Shown piece after piece: positions 8,401 through 14,531 of a stretch of 14,828 bases of DNA; within the stretch, counting starts at the first letter, position 1; every line of letters begins with the position of its first letter. This DNA comes from Bacillota bacterium (GTDB taxonomy: Bacteria > Bacillota > Clostridia > Acetivibrionales > DSM-1351). The DNA is taken from NCBI GenBank assembly GCA_023417285.1, contig JAEZFR010000067.1, positions 1 to 14,828 on the forward strand, in the 5' to 3' direction. Position numbers and translations under genes: made by a program. The notes below the pieces were generated by a model. It searched no databases. It was not told the DNA's origin and saw nothing but the letters and a program-made list of their open reading frames with translations.

Positions 8401-8984
8401 GTGAAGCTAAGTCATATCAGATACCATATGGTTCAAGAATAAAGGTATATGATGGTGATATAGTTGAAGCCGGTGATGAGCTCACTGAAGGTTCTGTAAA
8501 CCCACATGATATCCTTAAAATTAAGGGTATAAAGGGTGTTCAGGCATACCTGCTACAGGAAGTTCAGAGAGTTTATAGAATGCAGGGCGTTGACATCAAT
8601 GACAAGCATATTGAAGTTATCGTTCGCCAGATGATGAGAAAGATAAAAATCGAAGATTGCGGAGATACAACTCTTCTCCCTGGTGGATTAGTTGATATAT
8701 TTGAATTTGAGAGAGAAAACAAAAAGGCAGTGGAAGCTGGACTTACACCTGCAACAGGTGAGCGTACTCTACTTGGTATTACCAAGGCTTCACTTGCAAC
8801 AGAATCGTTCCTCTCAGCTGCATCCTTCCAGGAAACTACTAGGGTTCTTACCGAAGCAGCAATCAAGGGCAAGATTGACCCGTTGGTAGGTTTGAAGGAA
8901 AATGTTATTATCGGTAAGCTGATACCAGCAGGAACAGGTATGAGCAGGTACAAGGATATTAGCATAAGCAATGTTATAGAATAG
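5487..8984 (+). CDS. rpoC: DNA-directed RNA polymerase beta' subunit
   Basis: A complete 1165-residue beta' subunit, slightly shorter than the roughly 1200 residues of B. subtilis. It supplies the catalytic magnesium site: NADFDGDQMAVHVP with Asp449, Asp451 and Asp453. The N-terminal zinc ribbon has Cys60, Cys62, Cys75 and Cys78 (CHCGKYKRIRYKGIVCDRC). The second zinc site uses Cys794, Cys868, Cys875 and Cys878 (CQSQVGICGKC). The bridge helix and trigger loop are intact (GLMADTSGKTIEIPI; EFFISTHGARKGLADTALRT). It is co-transcribed with rpoB: its Shine-Dalgarno AGGAGGGG (5470-5477) overlaps the rpoB stop codon, so translation of the two is likely linked. No terminator follows directly; the next gene's promoter starts 3 bases after the stop. 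Confidence 0.99.
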   Translation: MFELNNFDSIKIGLASPEKVREWSKGEVKKPETINYRTLKPERDGLFCERIFGPQKDWECHCGKYKRIRYKGIVCDRCGVEVTRSKVRRERMGHIELAAPVSHIWYFKGIPSRMGLILDMSPRSLEKILYFASYVVIDPGHTPLSKKQVLTEKEYRDSVDKFGMNFRAAMGAEAVKELLMELDLESLSRELRSDLVDSTGQKRIRTVKRLEVVEAFRISGNRPEWMILDVVPVIPPELRPMVQLDGGRFATSDLNDLYRRVINRNNRLKRLLDLGAPDIIVRNEKRMLQEAVDALIDNGRRGRPVTGPGNRPLKSLSDMLKGKQGRFRQNLLGKRVDYSGRSVIVVGPDLKIFQCGLPKEMALELFKPFVMKKLVNDGLAHNIKSAKRMVERVRNEVWDVLEEVIKEHPVLLNRAPTLHRLGIQAFEPKLVEGRALKLHPLVCSAYNADFDGDQMAVHVPLSAEAQAEARFLMLSANNLLAPKDGRPITVPTQDMVLGSYYLTIEKDNQPGEGKVFADMEEVLMAYNEGIVGLHSRIKVRVKKEIDGEVRTKIIECTPGRLIFNEAIPQDIGFVDRSDKSKLFDLEINFLVGKKELGKIIDKCIRVHGTTKTAVILDMIKALGFKYSTRGAITISVSDMVIPEIKKQYLQETENTIDNIVKQYKRGLISDDERYNSVISAWTETGENITKALIDNLDRFNPVYMMSQSGARGNINQIKQLAGMRGLMADTSGKTIEIPIKSNFREGLNVLEFFISTHGARKGLADTALRTADSGYLTRRLVDVSQDVIVREVDCGTDRGIEVFDIKDGSEVIEPLSERLIGRYPTEDIVDPKTGEIYAHKGDVIDERTAERIGNSGIKKIKIRSVLTCQSQVGICGKCYGSNLATGDAVNVGEAVGIIAAQSIGEPGTQLTMRTFHTGGVAGDDITQGLPRVEELFEARRPKGLAIISEIPGTVKLQETKKKREVVITSEEGEAKSYQIPYGSRIKVYDGDIVEAGDELTEGSVNPHDILKIKGIKGVQAYLLQEVQRVYRMQGVDINDKHIEVIVRQMMRKIKIEDCGDTTLLPGGLVDIFEFERENKKAVEAGLTPATGERTLLGITKASLATESFLSAASFQETTRVLTEAAIKGKIDPLVGLKENVIIGKLIPAGTGMSRYKDISISNVIE

Positions 8985-8986
8985 GC

Positions 8987-9016
8987 TTGGATATTCTCAG
9001 CATATTATGATATAAT
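8987..9016 (+). promoter_or_regulatory. SigA-type promoter for the ileS T-box transcript
   Basis: TTGGAT at 8987-8992 and a perfect TATAAT at 9011-9016 with an 18-base spacer. The predicted start near 9023 is just ahead of the first conserved T-box elements. The -35 box begins 3 bases after the rpoC stop codon. Confidence 0.7.
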
Positions 9017-9022
9017 ATTGCA

Positions 9023-9385
9023 ATAATCAAGATAAAGACGTTGATAGAGACAGTAGGTAATAGCGCAATTTACAATCTATACAGCCTGTATAATATATAG
9101 TCTATATAGATAAATATGTGAAATTGAGTGTAGTCAAAAGTTTTAGCGAGCCGGAGAGAGTGAAAGTCTGGTACGAGTAGATATTACTGAATATCCCTCT
9201 AGAGTCTCAAAGCAGAAAGTATTAACAAGTAAGCTTTGACGGAATTCCCCCGTTACATGGAAAATGTATTGCTATAGACAAATGGCGTGCAAGTTTGGTT
9301 TGCATATTTGCTTATAGAGTACGTGTAATGGGTGGTACAAAACGAAGCAAAAACCTTCGTCCTATTATGGGACGAAGGTTTTTTT
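9023..9385 (+). promoter_or_regulatory. T-box riboswitch (isoleucine specifier) controlling ileS
   Basis: T-box leaders sense uncharged tRNA and let transcription continue when the amino acid is scarce. Stem I base: GAGAC 9047-9051 pairs with GTCTC 9204-9208. The specifier loop has AGTA (9052-9055) opposite GAAT followed by ATC (9193-9195), an Ile codon. GTAATA 9057-9062 closes it with TATTAC 9182-9187. A distal hairpin (9150s-9170s) carries the AG-rich bulge and GTGAAA-type loop. The stem III motif GACGG...CCCGTTA is at 9239-9255. The T-box proper is AATGGGTGGTAC (9327-9338); TGGT (9333-9336) is complementary to the tRNA ACCA end, fitting discriminator A of tRNA-Ile. The antiterminator pairs 9327-9332 with 9361-9366 and 9342-9347 with 9355-9360. 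Two oddities are an additional stem-I arm (CAATTT 9066-9071 with AAATTG 9121-9126) and a 9-base bulge reading TGGTACAAA in place of TGGNACC. The exact specifier register is inferred. Confidence 0.9.
9351..9385 (+). terminator. T-box intrinsic terminator before ileS
   Basis: A 12-bp perfect stem (9351-9362 with 9370-9381) with a 7-base loop is followed by T's to 9385. Its left arm is also the right arm of the antiterminator helix, so the two structures exclude each other, as in T-box leaders. It would also stop read-through from rpoC when tRNA-Ile is charged. Confidence 0.92.
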
Positions 9386-9446
9386 ACGTTTCGCAACATA
9401 TTGATATCAAGCATTATATATAAATGAGATCAAGGAGGAGCACAAT

Positions 9447-12400
9447 ATGTACGAGAAAGTCTCGACAAATCTAAACTTTGTAGAAAGAGAAAAAGAGATT
9501 GAGAAATTCTGGGAAGAAAATAAGATATTCGAAAAGAGTATAGAGAGCCGAAAAAATGCTGAAACCTATACCTTTTATGATGGGCCCCCAACAGCAAATG
9601 GAAAGCCTCATATAGGGCACGTGCTTACCCGAGTTATCAAGGATATGATTCCTAGATATAGAACAATGAAGGGGTGCATGGTTCCAAGAAAAGCAGGATG
9701 GGATACACACGGACTTCCTGTTGAGCTCGAGGTTGAAAAGCTTCTTGGCCTCGACGGTAAGGAACAGATTGAGGAATATGGACTTGAACCATTCCTTGAA
9801 AAATGTAAGGAAAGCGTTTGGAAGTATAAAGGAATGTGGGAAGACTTCTCAAAGACTGTTGGCTTCTGGGCTGACATGGATGAACCATATGTTACCTATC
9901 ACAACGATTTTATTGAATCTGAATGGTGGGCATTAAAACAGATTTGGGAAAAAGGACTATTATATAAGGGTTTCAAAATTGTACCTTATTGTCCAAGATG
10001 CGGTACCCCTCTCTCAAGTCATGAGGTAGCACAGGGTTATAAGGACGTAAAGGAAAAATCAGCAGTAGTTAAGTTTAAGGCAAAAGGTGAAGATGCTTAT
10101 ATACTGGCATGGACTACTACTCCATGGACCTTACCTTCAAATGTAGCTCTTTGTGTCAATCCAAATGAGAAATATATAAAGGTTGAGTGTGACGGCACAG
10201 TATATTATCTAGCAGAAGAGCTCGCTGGAACTGTGCTCAAAGCAGAATATAAAGTACTTGAGTCATATACAGGGAAGGACCTTGAATACAAGGAGTATGA
10301 GCCATTATTTGATTTTGTTAATGCTGATAAGAAGTGTTGGTTTATTACCTGTGACAATTACGTTACCCTTTCTGATGGTACAGGTATTGTTCATATTGCA
10401 CCTGCTTTTGGTGAAGACGATGCCAATGTAGGTAGAATATATGACCTTCCATTTGTTCAGCTGGTTGATGCAAAGGGTGAAATGACTGCTGAAACTCCTT
10501 GGGCAGGAAAGTTCTGTAAGGATGCTGACAGAGATATACTTGTTGACCTGGATAAAAAGGGCTTACTATTTGATGCTCCAAACTATGAGCATAGCTATCC
10601 TCATTGTTGGAGATGTGATACTCCACTCATCTACTACGCTAGAGATTCTTGGTTTATAAAGATGACTGCAGTGAAGGAAGACCTTATTAGGAACAACAAC
10701 ACCATCAACTGGATACCTGAAAGCATTGGTAAGGGTAGATTTGGAGATTGGCTTGAAAATGTTCAGGACTGGGGAATCAGCCGTAACCGTTACTGGGGTA
10801 CCCCACTTAATATATGGGAATGTAGCTGCGGACACAAGCATTCTATTGGAAGCATAGAAGAACTCAAGTCTATGTCACCTAATTGTCCGGAGAACATAGA
10901 GCTGCACAGACCTCATATTGATAACGTAACAATAGAGTGCCCTAAGTGTAAGCAACAGATGAAGAGAGTAGCAGAAGTTATCGACTGTTGGTTTGACTCT
11001 GGAGCAATGCCATTTGCTCAGCACCATTATCCATTTGAAAATAAGGAGCTTTTTGAGCAGCAGTTCCCAGCTAACTTTATTTCAGAGGCTGTTGACCAGA
11101 CCAGAGGATGGTTCTATTCTCTGCTTGCTATATCGACGTTAATATTTAACGTAGCACCTTACAAGAACGTTATTGTACTAGGACATGTTCAGGACGAAAA
11201 CGGACAGAAGATGTCAAAGTCAAAGGGTAATGCCGTGGATCCTTTTGAAGCGTTAGAAACTTATGGGGCAGATGCAATTCGTTGGTACTTCTATATCAAT
11301 TCAGCACCATGGCTTCCAAACCGTTTCCATGGAAAGGCTGTAATAGAAGGACAGAGAAAGTTTATGGGTACTCTTTGGAACACTTATGCATTCTTTGTTC
11401 TCTATGCAAATATAGATAAGTTTGATGCTACAAAGTATAGCCTGGAATATGATAAGCTTTCAGTTATGGATAAATGGCTACTTTCAAAGCTAAGTACACT
11501 GATTAAAACCGTGGATACTAATCTGGATAACTACAAAATACCAGAGGCTGCAAGAGCACTTCAGGATTTTGTTGATGAGCTAAGTAACTGGTACGTTAGA
11601 AGAAGTCGTGAACGTTTCTGGCAGAAGGAAATGAATCAGGACAAGATCAATGCTTACATGACATTATATACAGCACTTGTTACAGTTGCAAAGCTATCTG
11701 CACCAATGATTCCATTCATGAGTGAGCAGATATACAGAAACCTTGTTTGTAGCATTGACAAGTCAGCTCCTGAAAGTGTGCATCTGTGCGACTTCCCAGT
11801 TGCAAATGAAGGCTATATTGATAGCAAGCTCGAGGAAAATATGGAAGCAGTACTAAAGATTGTTGTTCTAGGACGTGCAGCAAGAAATGCAGCAAATATC
11901 AAGAACAGACAGCCAATAGGTAAGATGTATGTAAATACAGAGGCATTGGATAAGTATTTTACAGAGATTATAGAGGACGAATTGAACCTCAAAAACGTTG
12001 AATATACTCAGGATGTATCAGATTTTACTGCTTACAGCTTCAAGCCACAGCTAAAACTGCTTGGTAAAAAGTTCGGAAGTCAGATTGGTGAAGTAAGACA
12101 GGTACTTGCTGAAATCAATGGTAATGCTGCAAAGAAGGAATTGGATGCTACTGGCAAGCTAAAGCTAACTTTGAGCACAGGAGAGGTTGAGCTGGTGCCT
12201 GAGGAATTATTGATTGAAACAAAGCAATCAGAACAGTTTACTACTTTTGCAGATGCTGGTGTTACAGTTGTAATTGATACAAATCTTACTCCAGAACTGA
12301 TAGAAGAAGGCTTTGTACGTGAAATTATCAGTAAAATCCAGGTAATGCGTAAAGATGCCGGCTTTGACGTTATAGACCATATCGTTGTATACGAGAAGGG

Positions 12401-12554
12401 AAATGAAAACATTGAAAAGATAATGAATGCCAATAAAGCAACTATTCTTGACGATGTTTTAGCGGATGAAATGAAGCTAGGTGAGCTTGACGGGTATACT
12501 GCACAGTGGAATATCAATGGTGAAGATGTTGAGCTTGGTGTTAAAAAGATATAG
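9447..12554 (+). CDS. ileS: Isoleucyl-tRNA synthetase, long type 2 class
   Basis: A complete 1035-residue class I synthetase that charges tRNA-Ile in the cytoplasm. HIGH is at residues 55-58 (GPPTANGKPHIGHVL), followed by GWDTHGLPVE. The inserted editing domain shows WTTTPWTLPSN at 222-232 and GTGIVHIAPAFGEDD at about 311-325. CWFDSG begins at 514 and KMSKS lies at 588-592. The anticodon-binding domain follows (SNWYVRRSRERFW). Length, the GLPVE signature and the absence of a Cys-rich zinc finger at the C terminus point to type 2 (eukaryote-like) IleRS rather than the roughly 920-residue type 1 of B. subtilis. As a family, type 2 enzymes are poorly inhibited by mupirocin; resistance here is inference. 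The start is fixed by AAGGAGG (9432-9438), 8 bases before the ATG. Expression is governed by the T-box upstream, and the gene has its own promoter and terminator. Confidence 0.97.
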   Translation: MYEKVSTNLNFVEREKEIEKFWEENKIFEKSIESRKNAETYTFYDGPPTANGKPHIGHVLTRVIKDMIPRYRTMKGCMVPRKAGWDTHGLPVELEVEKLLGLDGKEQIEEYGLEPFLEKCKESVWKYKGMWEDFSKTVGFWADMDEPYVTYHNDFIESEWWALKQIWEKGLLYKGFKIVPYCPRCGTPLSSHEVAQGYKDVKEKSAVVKFKAKGEDAYILAWTTTPWTLPSNVALCVNPNEKYIKVECDGTVYYLAEELAGTVLKAEYKVLESYTGKDLEYKEYEPLFDFVNADKKCWFITCDNYVTLSDGTGIVHIAPAFGEDDANVGRIYDLPFVQLVDAKGEMTAETPWAGKFCKDADRDILVDLDKKGLLFDAPNYEHSYPHCWRCDTPLIYYARDSWFIKMTAVKEDLIRNNNTINWIPESIGKGRFGDWLENVQDWGISRNRYWGTPLNIWECSCGHKHSIGSIEELKSMSPNCPENIELHRPHIDNVTIECPKCKQQMKRVAEVIDCWFDSGAMPFAQHHYPFENKELFEQQFPANFISEAVDQTRGWFYSLLAISTLIFNVAPYKNVIVLGHVQDENGQKMSKSKGNAVDPFEALETYGADAIRWYFYINSAPWLPNRFHGKAVIEGQRKFMGTLWNTYAFFVLYANIDKFDATKYSLEYDKLSVMDKWLLSKLSTLIKTVDTNLDNYKIPEAARALQDFVDELSNWYVRRSRERFWQKEMNQDKINAYMTLYTALVTVAKLSAPMIPFMSEQIYRNLVCSIDKSAPESVHLCDFPVANEGYIDSKLEENMEAVLKIVVLGRAARNAANIKNRQPIGKMYVNTEALDKYFTEIIEDELNLKNVEYTQDVSDFTAYSFKPQLKLLGKKFGSQIGEVRQVLAEINGNAAKKELDATGKLKLTLSTGEVELVPEELLIETKQSEQFTTFADAGVTVVIDTNLTPELIEEGFVREIISKIQVMRKDAGFDVIDHIVVYEKGNENIEKIMNANKATILDDVLADEMKLGELDGYTAQWNINGEDVELGVKKI

Positions 12555-12563
12555 GAATGGGGT

Positions 12564-12676
12564 ATAAGAATAAGATACAAGAATAGATATAAGTAGATAT
12601 AAGAATAGATAAAATAGATATAAGAGTAAGATATAAGAATAAGATATAAGAATAAGATACAAGAATAAGATAGAAG
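12564..12676. repeat. Purine-rich 13-bp tandem array in the ileS 3' untranslated region
   Basis: Four consecutive 13-base units of the AAGAATAAGATAT type run from 12622 to 12673 with single-base changes. One further exact-length unit (12566-12578) and shortened 12- and 10-base units (12579-12600) precede them. The plus strand is almost devoid of C. It begins about 10 bases after the ileS stop and ends about 25 bases before the terminator, so it is probably transcribed but not translated. Confidence 0.88.
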
Positions 12677-12701
12677 TACTCAATTAATGTATGCAAAACA
12701 A

Positions 12702-12738
12702 AAAACACTCCGCCTATCTAAAACAGGCGGAGTGTTTT
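12702..12738. terminator. Hairpin terminator after ileS
   Basis: A perfect 14-bp GC-containing stem (12702-12715 with 12725-12738) has a 9-base loop. The T-run after it on the plus strand is limited to the TTTT of the stem itself, while an A-rich stretch precedes it, so it could also act leftwards. It separates ileS from the ribosomal protein operon. The 70 bases that follow (12739-12809) show nothing I can name. Confidence 0.8.
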
Positions 12739-12809
12739 CACATTAATATTTATTGAACAGATATATCTACTTAATATCAAAATTTTTTAGCGAGGAAAAT
12801 TCTGTATGC

Positions 12810-12839
12810 TTGACAAAACAAGAGCTACAGTGATAAAAT
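12810..12839 (+). promoter_or_regulatory. SigA-type promoter for rplGB-rpsL-rpsG
   Basis: A consensus TTGACA at 12810-12815 is followed by GATAAA at 12832-12837 (16-base spacer) or TAAAAT at 12834-12839 (18-base spacer). Transcription would start near 12845, about 85 bases before the rplGB start. It lies just after the ileS terminator, so the operon is set off from the T-box unit. Confidence 0.7.
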
Positions 12840-12915
12840 TGTATGGTGCATTGAATCGTGCATTTTTTTTGATGCCTATATAGTATGTTTGCATATGTAT
12901 TTTACACATTGCAAC

Positions 12916-12921
12916 AGGAGG
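12916..12921 (+). promoter_or_regulatory. Ribosome binding site that fixes a TTG start for rplGB
   Basis: AGGAGG lies 8 bases before TTG at 12930. The in-frame ATG at 12885 has no purine-rich site before it, and using it would add 15 residues that match nothing in the family. Confidence 0.8.
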
Positions 12922-12929
12922 AATTTGAT

Positions 12930-13172
12930 TTGTTGGAAAGTCTAAAACACTCAAAAAAGGCAGTTGGAATTAAGCAAACTACAAAGGCTGTTGAAAATGG
13001 TCTTGCCGCTAATGTATTTATATCTCAGGATAGTGAACATAGAGTAACACGGCCTATTATTGAGTTGTGTGAAAAAAATTCTGTGCAAATTACCTATGTT
13101 GAATCTATGAAGATGTTAGGTAGAGCATGCGGAATTGATGTAGATGCGGCAGTAGCCTGCATTTTAAAGTAG
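12930..13172 (+). CDS. rplGB: Kink-turn-binding ribosomal protein of the L7Ae/YbxF family
   Basis: With the TTG start the protein has 80 residues, close to the 82 of B. subtilis YbxF (RplGB). The kink-turn recognition segment GIKQTTKAV lies near residues 13-21, and the C-terminal half carries VESMKMLGRACGIDVDAAVA, matching the family's VESMKKLGKACGI core. These proteins bind kink-turn RNAs; YbxF is ribosome-associated and also binds the kink-turns of riboswitches in vitro. The gene is first in the operon ahead of rpsL, its standard place in Firmicutes. The next TTG at 12933 is possible but sits further from the ribosome binding site. TTG initiation suggests modest expression compared with rpsL, which has a much stronger site. 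Confidence 0.92.
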   Translation: MLESLKHSKKAVGIKQTTKAVENGLAANVFISQDSEHRVTRPIIELCEKNSVQITYVESMKMLGRACGIDVDAAVACILK

Positions 13173-13180
13173 CTTATTTG

Positions 13181-13207
13181 AAACTGATTTCATCTTTGAA
13201 ACAGTTT
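13181..13207 (+). other. Intercistronic hairpin between rplGB and rpsL
   Basis: AAACTG (13181-13186) pairs with CAGTTT (13202-13207), and TTTCA (13188-13192) with TGAAA (13197-13201), giving 11 bp with one bulged A and a four-base loop TCTT. No T-run follows, so it is not an intrinsic terminator. It could be a processing or stability element, which is only a guess. Confidence 0.5.
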
Positions 13208-13247
13208 AAAATATATAAAATAAAACATATCGAAAGGAGGTGTACTA

Positions 13248-13676
13248 ATGCCAACATTCAACCAGCTGGTTAGGAAGGGCAGAGAAGTTATTGAAAAGAA
13301 ATCAACTGCTCCAGCTCTCCAAAAGGGATTTAACTCTAAGAAGAAGATTGCAACTGATATAAGTGCTCCACAAAAAAGAGGAGTTTGTACAGTTGTTAAG
13401 ACTATCACTCCAAAGAAGCCAAACTCAGCTCTCCGTAAGGTAGCCAGAGTTCGTCTTACAAATGGTATAGAAGTAAGCTCTTATATTCCTGGAATAGGTC
13501 ATAACCTACAGGAACATAGTGTTGTTCTTATCAGAGGAGGAAGAGTTAAGGACTTACCTGGTGTAAGGTACCATATAGTTAGAGGTACTCTTGATACTGC
13601 AGGTGTTGCCAAGAGAATGCAGAGCCGTTCAAAATACGGTGCTAAGCGTCCTAAGGCAGGTGCTGCTAAGAAGTAA
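13248..13676 (+). CDS. rpsL: 30S ribosomal protein S12
   Basis: A complete 142-residue S12, a protein at the decoding centre of the small subunit that affects translational accuracy. PQKRGVCTVV, PKKPNSALRK, GHNLQEHSVVLIRGGRVKDL and PGVRYHIVRG are all present. Lys56 (PKKPNS) and Lys101 (RVKDLPG) correspond to the E. coli lysines usually called K42 and K87, where streptomycin resistance changes arise; both are wild type here. Asp102 is the conserved Asp that RimO methylthiolates in some bacteria. An insertion of about 13 residues near positions 26-39, compared with E. coli, is typical of Firmicutes. The start is clear: AAAGGAGGTG (13233-13242) lies 5 bases before the ATG. The next gene is 225 bases away, with no terminator between. 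Confidence 0.99.
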   Translation: MPTFNQLVRKGREVIEKKSTAPALQKGFNSKKKIATDISAPQKRGVCTVVKTITPKKPNSALRKVARVRLTNGIEVSSYIPGIGHNLQEHSVVLIRGGRVKDLPGVRYHIVRGTLDTAGVAKRMQSRSKYGAKRPKAGAAKK

Positions 13677-13901
13677 ATACACAGCGTGCTGACAATTTAA
13701 AATGTTTAGTGCTTAGTACGTTGATAATATATATTTTGTAATGGATGATACGTAAATATTGTTCAAAATGTAAGTTATATTTGATGTACATGCGCTGACG
13801 ACGGTTTTAAACCACGAGTACCTGTGATACTTTAATTGGGCAGGGGTAAATTTTAAATCAGCTGCTCATACTAAATGTTATCATAAAAGGAGGGAAGTAA
13901 G
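13677..13901 (+). promoter_or_regulatory. Long rpsL-rpsG spacer with competing hairpins
   Basis: Between S12 and S7 there are 225 untranslated bases. Near the S7 start, TGGGCAG (13837-13843) can pair with CTGCTCA (13862-13868). An alternative pairs CCTG (13821-13824) with CAGG (13841-13844), which uses the same bases and excludes the first. A near-palindrome GGTTTTAAACC lies at 13803-13813. No terminator and no convincing promoter are present (TTGATA at 13721-13726 lacks a good -10 box). In E. coli the S12-S7 spacer is where S7 represses its own translation; a similar role here is inference only. Confidence 0.4.
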
Positions 13902-14372
13902 GTGCCAAGAAAAGGTCATATATCAAAAAGAGATGTTTTGCCAGATCCAATATACGGAAGCAAAACTGTAACAAAGCTTATCAATAACATCATGTATGAT
14001 GGAAAGAAGGGTGTAGCACAGCAGATTTGCTATGATGCATTCGATATACTCAAAGAAAAGACTGGAAGAGATGCTCTTGAAGTATTTGAAGAGGCTTTGG
14101 CAAACATCATGCCAGTTCTCGAAGTTAAAGCTAGAAGAGTAGGTGGAGCAACATACCAGGTTCCAATGGAAGTTAGACCAGACAGAAGACAGACATTGGG
14201 TTTGAGATGGTTAACTGACTATTCTCGCAAAAGAGGCGAGCGTACTATGAGAGAAAGATTGGCTGGAGAATTGCTGGATGCACTCAATAACATGGGTGGA
14301 GCTTGCAAGAAGAAGGACGATACTCATAAGATGGCTGAAGCTAACAGAGCATTCGCTAACTATAGATGGTAA
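13902..14372 (+). CDS. rpsG: 30S ribosomal protein S7
   Basis: A complete 156-residue S7, the primary binder that starts assembly of the 30S head by contacting the 3' domain of 16S rRNA. The family hallmarks are the N-terminal PRKGHISKRDVLPDPIYGSK, DGKK, ARRVGGATYQVPMEVRPDRR, the RWL motif and the C-terminal HKMAEANRAFANYRW. Translation starts at GTG rather than ATG. This is supported by AAAAGGAGGG (13885-13894) seven bases upstream and by the residues after it matching the usual MPRK start. Length equals that of the B. subtilis protein. It is probably on the same transcript as rplGB and rpsL; fusA follows after 159 bases. Confidence 0.99.
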   Translation: MPRKGHISKRDVLPDPIYGSKTVTKLINNIMYDGKKGVAQQICYDAFDILKEKTGRDALEVFEEALANIMPVLEVKARRVGGATYQVPMEVRPDRRQTLGLRWLTDYSRKRGERTMRERLAGELLDALNNMGGACKKKDDTHKMAEANRAFANYRW

Positions 14373-14449
14373 AATCTCATTGATAGGAATTGCTGTATAA
14401 ACTTTCGGTTAGAATAAACAAGGCAGACAAGTTATCTTGATTTCTTGTA

Positions 14450-14477
14450 TTGCTGGTTAGAGAGAGAAAAATATAAT
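14450..14477 (+). promoter_or_regulatory. Possible internal promoter before fusA
   Basis: A perfect TATAAT at 14472-14477 is preceded by TTGCTG at 14450-14455 with a 16-base spacer. The start site would be near 14484, about 48 bases before fusA. The -35 box is imperfect and the area is AT-rich, so this is a moderate call. Confidence 0.45.
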
Positions 14478-14531
14478 ATTATTACAAACAAAATCAAAAA
14501 AATTTAGAACTATCGCGAAAGGAGGGTTCTC

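Noticed and set aside
9447..9600. Altered HIGH motif as in some highly mupirocin-resistant IleRS enzymes
   Set aside because: The motif reads plain HIGH at residues 55-58.
12080..12683. Antisense reading frames over the ileS end and the purine-rich array
   Set aside because: The Ser/Ile- and Tyr/Leu-rich sequences simply reflect the opposite strand of ileS and of the repeat; no start signals are present.
12843..12876. Kink-turn or attenuator in the rplGB leader (TGCA repeats followed by eight T's)
   Set aside because: Only four Watson-Crick pairs form, and the bases needed for a kink-turn (three-base bulge and tandem G-A pairs between two helices) do not line up convincingly.
12885..12929. 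ATG-initiated longer form of the L7Ae-like protein
   Set aside because: No ribosome binding site precedes this ATG, and the added 15 residues do not belong to the family; the AGGAGG further on fits TTG at 12930.
13413..13560. Streptomycin resistance changes in S12
   Set aside because: Both key lysines are unchanged.
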